Source: an uncultured Acidobacteriia bacterium (GTDB taxonomy: Bacteria; Acidobacteriota; Terriglobia; Bryobacterales; Bryobacteraceae). From it: a DNA stretch of 64,000 nt. The stretch is from NCBI GenBank assembly GCA_903907865.1, contig CAIVPR010000126.1:62001-126000 (forward strand), given 5' to 3'. Positions within the stretch are counted from its first letter, which is position 1. Each line of letters begins with the position of its first letter. Position numbers and translations under genes: made by a program. The notes under the pieces were generated by a model. That model did no database searches. It was not told the origin of the DNA and saw only the letters and a list, made by a program, of their open reading frames with translations. This document shows, piece after piece, positions 63,636-64,000 of the stretch.

Positions 63636-63910
63636 CGCAAGAAAAGACGAAGGACTTCGGCCCGGAGTTCGTCGAACGAGCACTCGAGCGTCTTGCGGCG
63701 AGGATTGAATACAATGGACCACTGCGGATTCAGGTTCGCCAATTCGAGACGGACAGCCTCCCGCACCCGACGGCGAAGTCGGTTGCGCACCACGGCCTTG
63801 CCGAGCGCGCGTGGCGTCGTGAAGCCGATATGCGGACTGTCGGCACCAGGTTGTACGAGATAGAAAGCGGCGAAGAAGGGACACGTATGGCGTGTCCCGT
63901 TGTCGTACAC
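63563..63910 (-). CDS. rnpA: Ribonuclease P protein component RnpA
   Basis: 115 residues from GTG 63910. Sequence [20 protein letters not shown] carries the RNR motif that binds RNase P RNA, with the central [19 protein letters not shown] and helical C-terminus. Homology clearly extends upstream of the [18 protein letters not shown] (63911-63955) is the normal RnpA N-terminus, but no ATG, GTG or TTG occurs in that frame before a TGA at 63974-63976. Translation may begin at a rare start codon, or the 5-prime end is altered. The start therefore is uncertain although the identity is not. Confidence 0.9.
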   Translation of the reverse strand: MYDNGTRHTCPFFAAFYLVQPGADSPHIGFTTPRALGKAVVRNRLRRRVREAVRLELANLNPQWSIVFNPRRKTLECSFDELRAEVLRLFLRCTKASPQQPETPSDPSSASSPEA

Positions 63911-63968
63911 TTTGCGGAAATCGCTGGACCGTAGGAGCCGGACACTTTTGGGAAAGCCGGGAACCGGG

Positions 63969-64000
63969 CTACCTCAGTTCCGAACTGACGGACAGCTTCT
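63969..64000 (-). CDS. rpmH: Last codons of ribosomal protein L34, cut by window edge
   Basis: On the minus strand the edge of the window reads K-L-S-V-S-S-E-L-R then TAG (63969-63971). The K-[LR]-[ST]-V-S ending with this tail matches the C-terminus of L34 (usually ...GRKRLTVS...), and rpmH is the expected gene before rnpA in this cluster. Only ten codons are visible, so the identification rests on position and this short motif. Confidence 0.7.
   Translation of the reverse strand, partial: KLSVSSELR

Overview
The window looks like chromosomal DNA of a GC-rich soil- or sediment-type Acidobacteriota, most like Bryobacterales/Solibacter. This is inferred from three very large Oar-type TonB-dependent receptors with N-terminal carboxypeptidase-regulatory repeats, several Tat-exported sulfatases and Gfo/Idh/MocA oxidoreductases, DUF6152/DUF6644-type proteins, a B-type sdhCAB operon, and the order rpmH-rnpA-yidD-yidC-jag-mnmE at the right edge, which usually lies near the replication origin. 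No taxonomy search could be run.

Layout. 1-9 kb: a minus-strand run (AraC regulator, ParD/ParE toxin-antitoxin pair, sulfatase cut by the left edge) diverges from a plus-strand glycan-use run (TonB receptor, iduronate-2-sulfatase-like sulfatase, alginate-lyase-family lyase). 9-17.5 kb: a small membrane protein, an Rpn-like nuclease-fold protein, DUF6152 and two DUF6644-like membrane proteins, a Gfo/Idh/MocA protein and a second TonB receptor. The two receptor genes share near-identical promoter sequence. 17.6-18.1 kb: tRNA-Ser(GCU), tRNA-Arg(CCG) and the C-terminal stump of a tyrosine integrase. 18-29 kb: sulfatase, oxidoreductase, YbjT-like protein, recN, a membrane protein, a third TonB receptor and a dihydrouridine synthase. 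29-43.9 kb: PHP-domain protein, glycosyltransferase, membrane protein, an HNOBA-containing hybrid histidine kinase, an MltD-like lytic transglycosylase, an EF-G paralogue and sdhCAB.

The most unusual part is 43.9-56.6 kb, a minus-strand block of eleven genes that looks like one accessory system. It starts with a TIR-domain protein carrying a WCxxE motif, followed by an nSTAND-type P-loop NTPase joined through one membrane segment and a long coiled coil to a C-terminal formylglycine-generating-enzyme-like domain without its catalytic cysteines. After a 0.5-kb gap come a membrane protein, six exported and mostly coiled-coil proteins linked by ATGA stop/start overlaps (two sharing the pattern C-x23-W-D-x-Y-Y), and two tandem paralogues with Ig-like folds, one a lipoprotein and one anchored in the inner membrane. 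My working model, which is inference, is a TIR/STAND defence or signalling module whose sensor arm extends into the periplasm and works with an envelope-spanning scaffold.

56.6-64 kb: a small membrane-anchored protein, a Tat-exported xylose-isomerase-like TIM-barrel protein, an ACT-domain protein and a NarL-type regulator lacking the phospho-acceptor Asp, then the core block mnmE, jag, yidC, yidD, rnpA and the last codons of rpmH.
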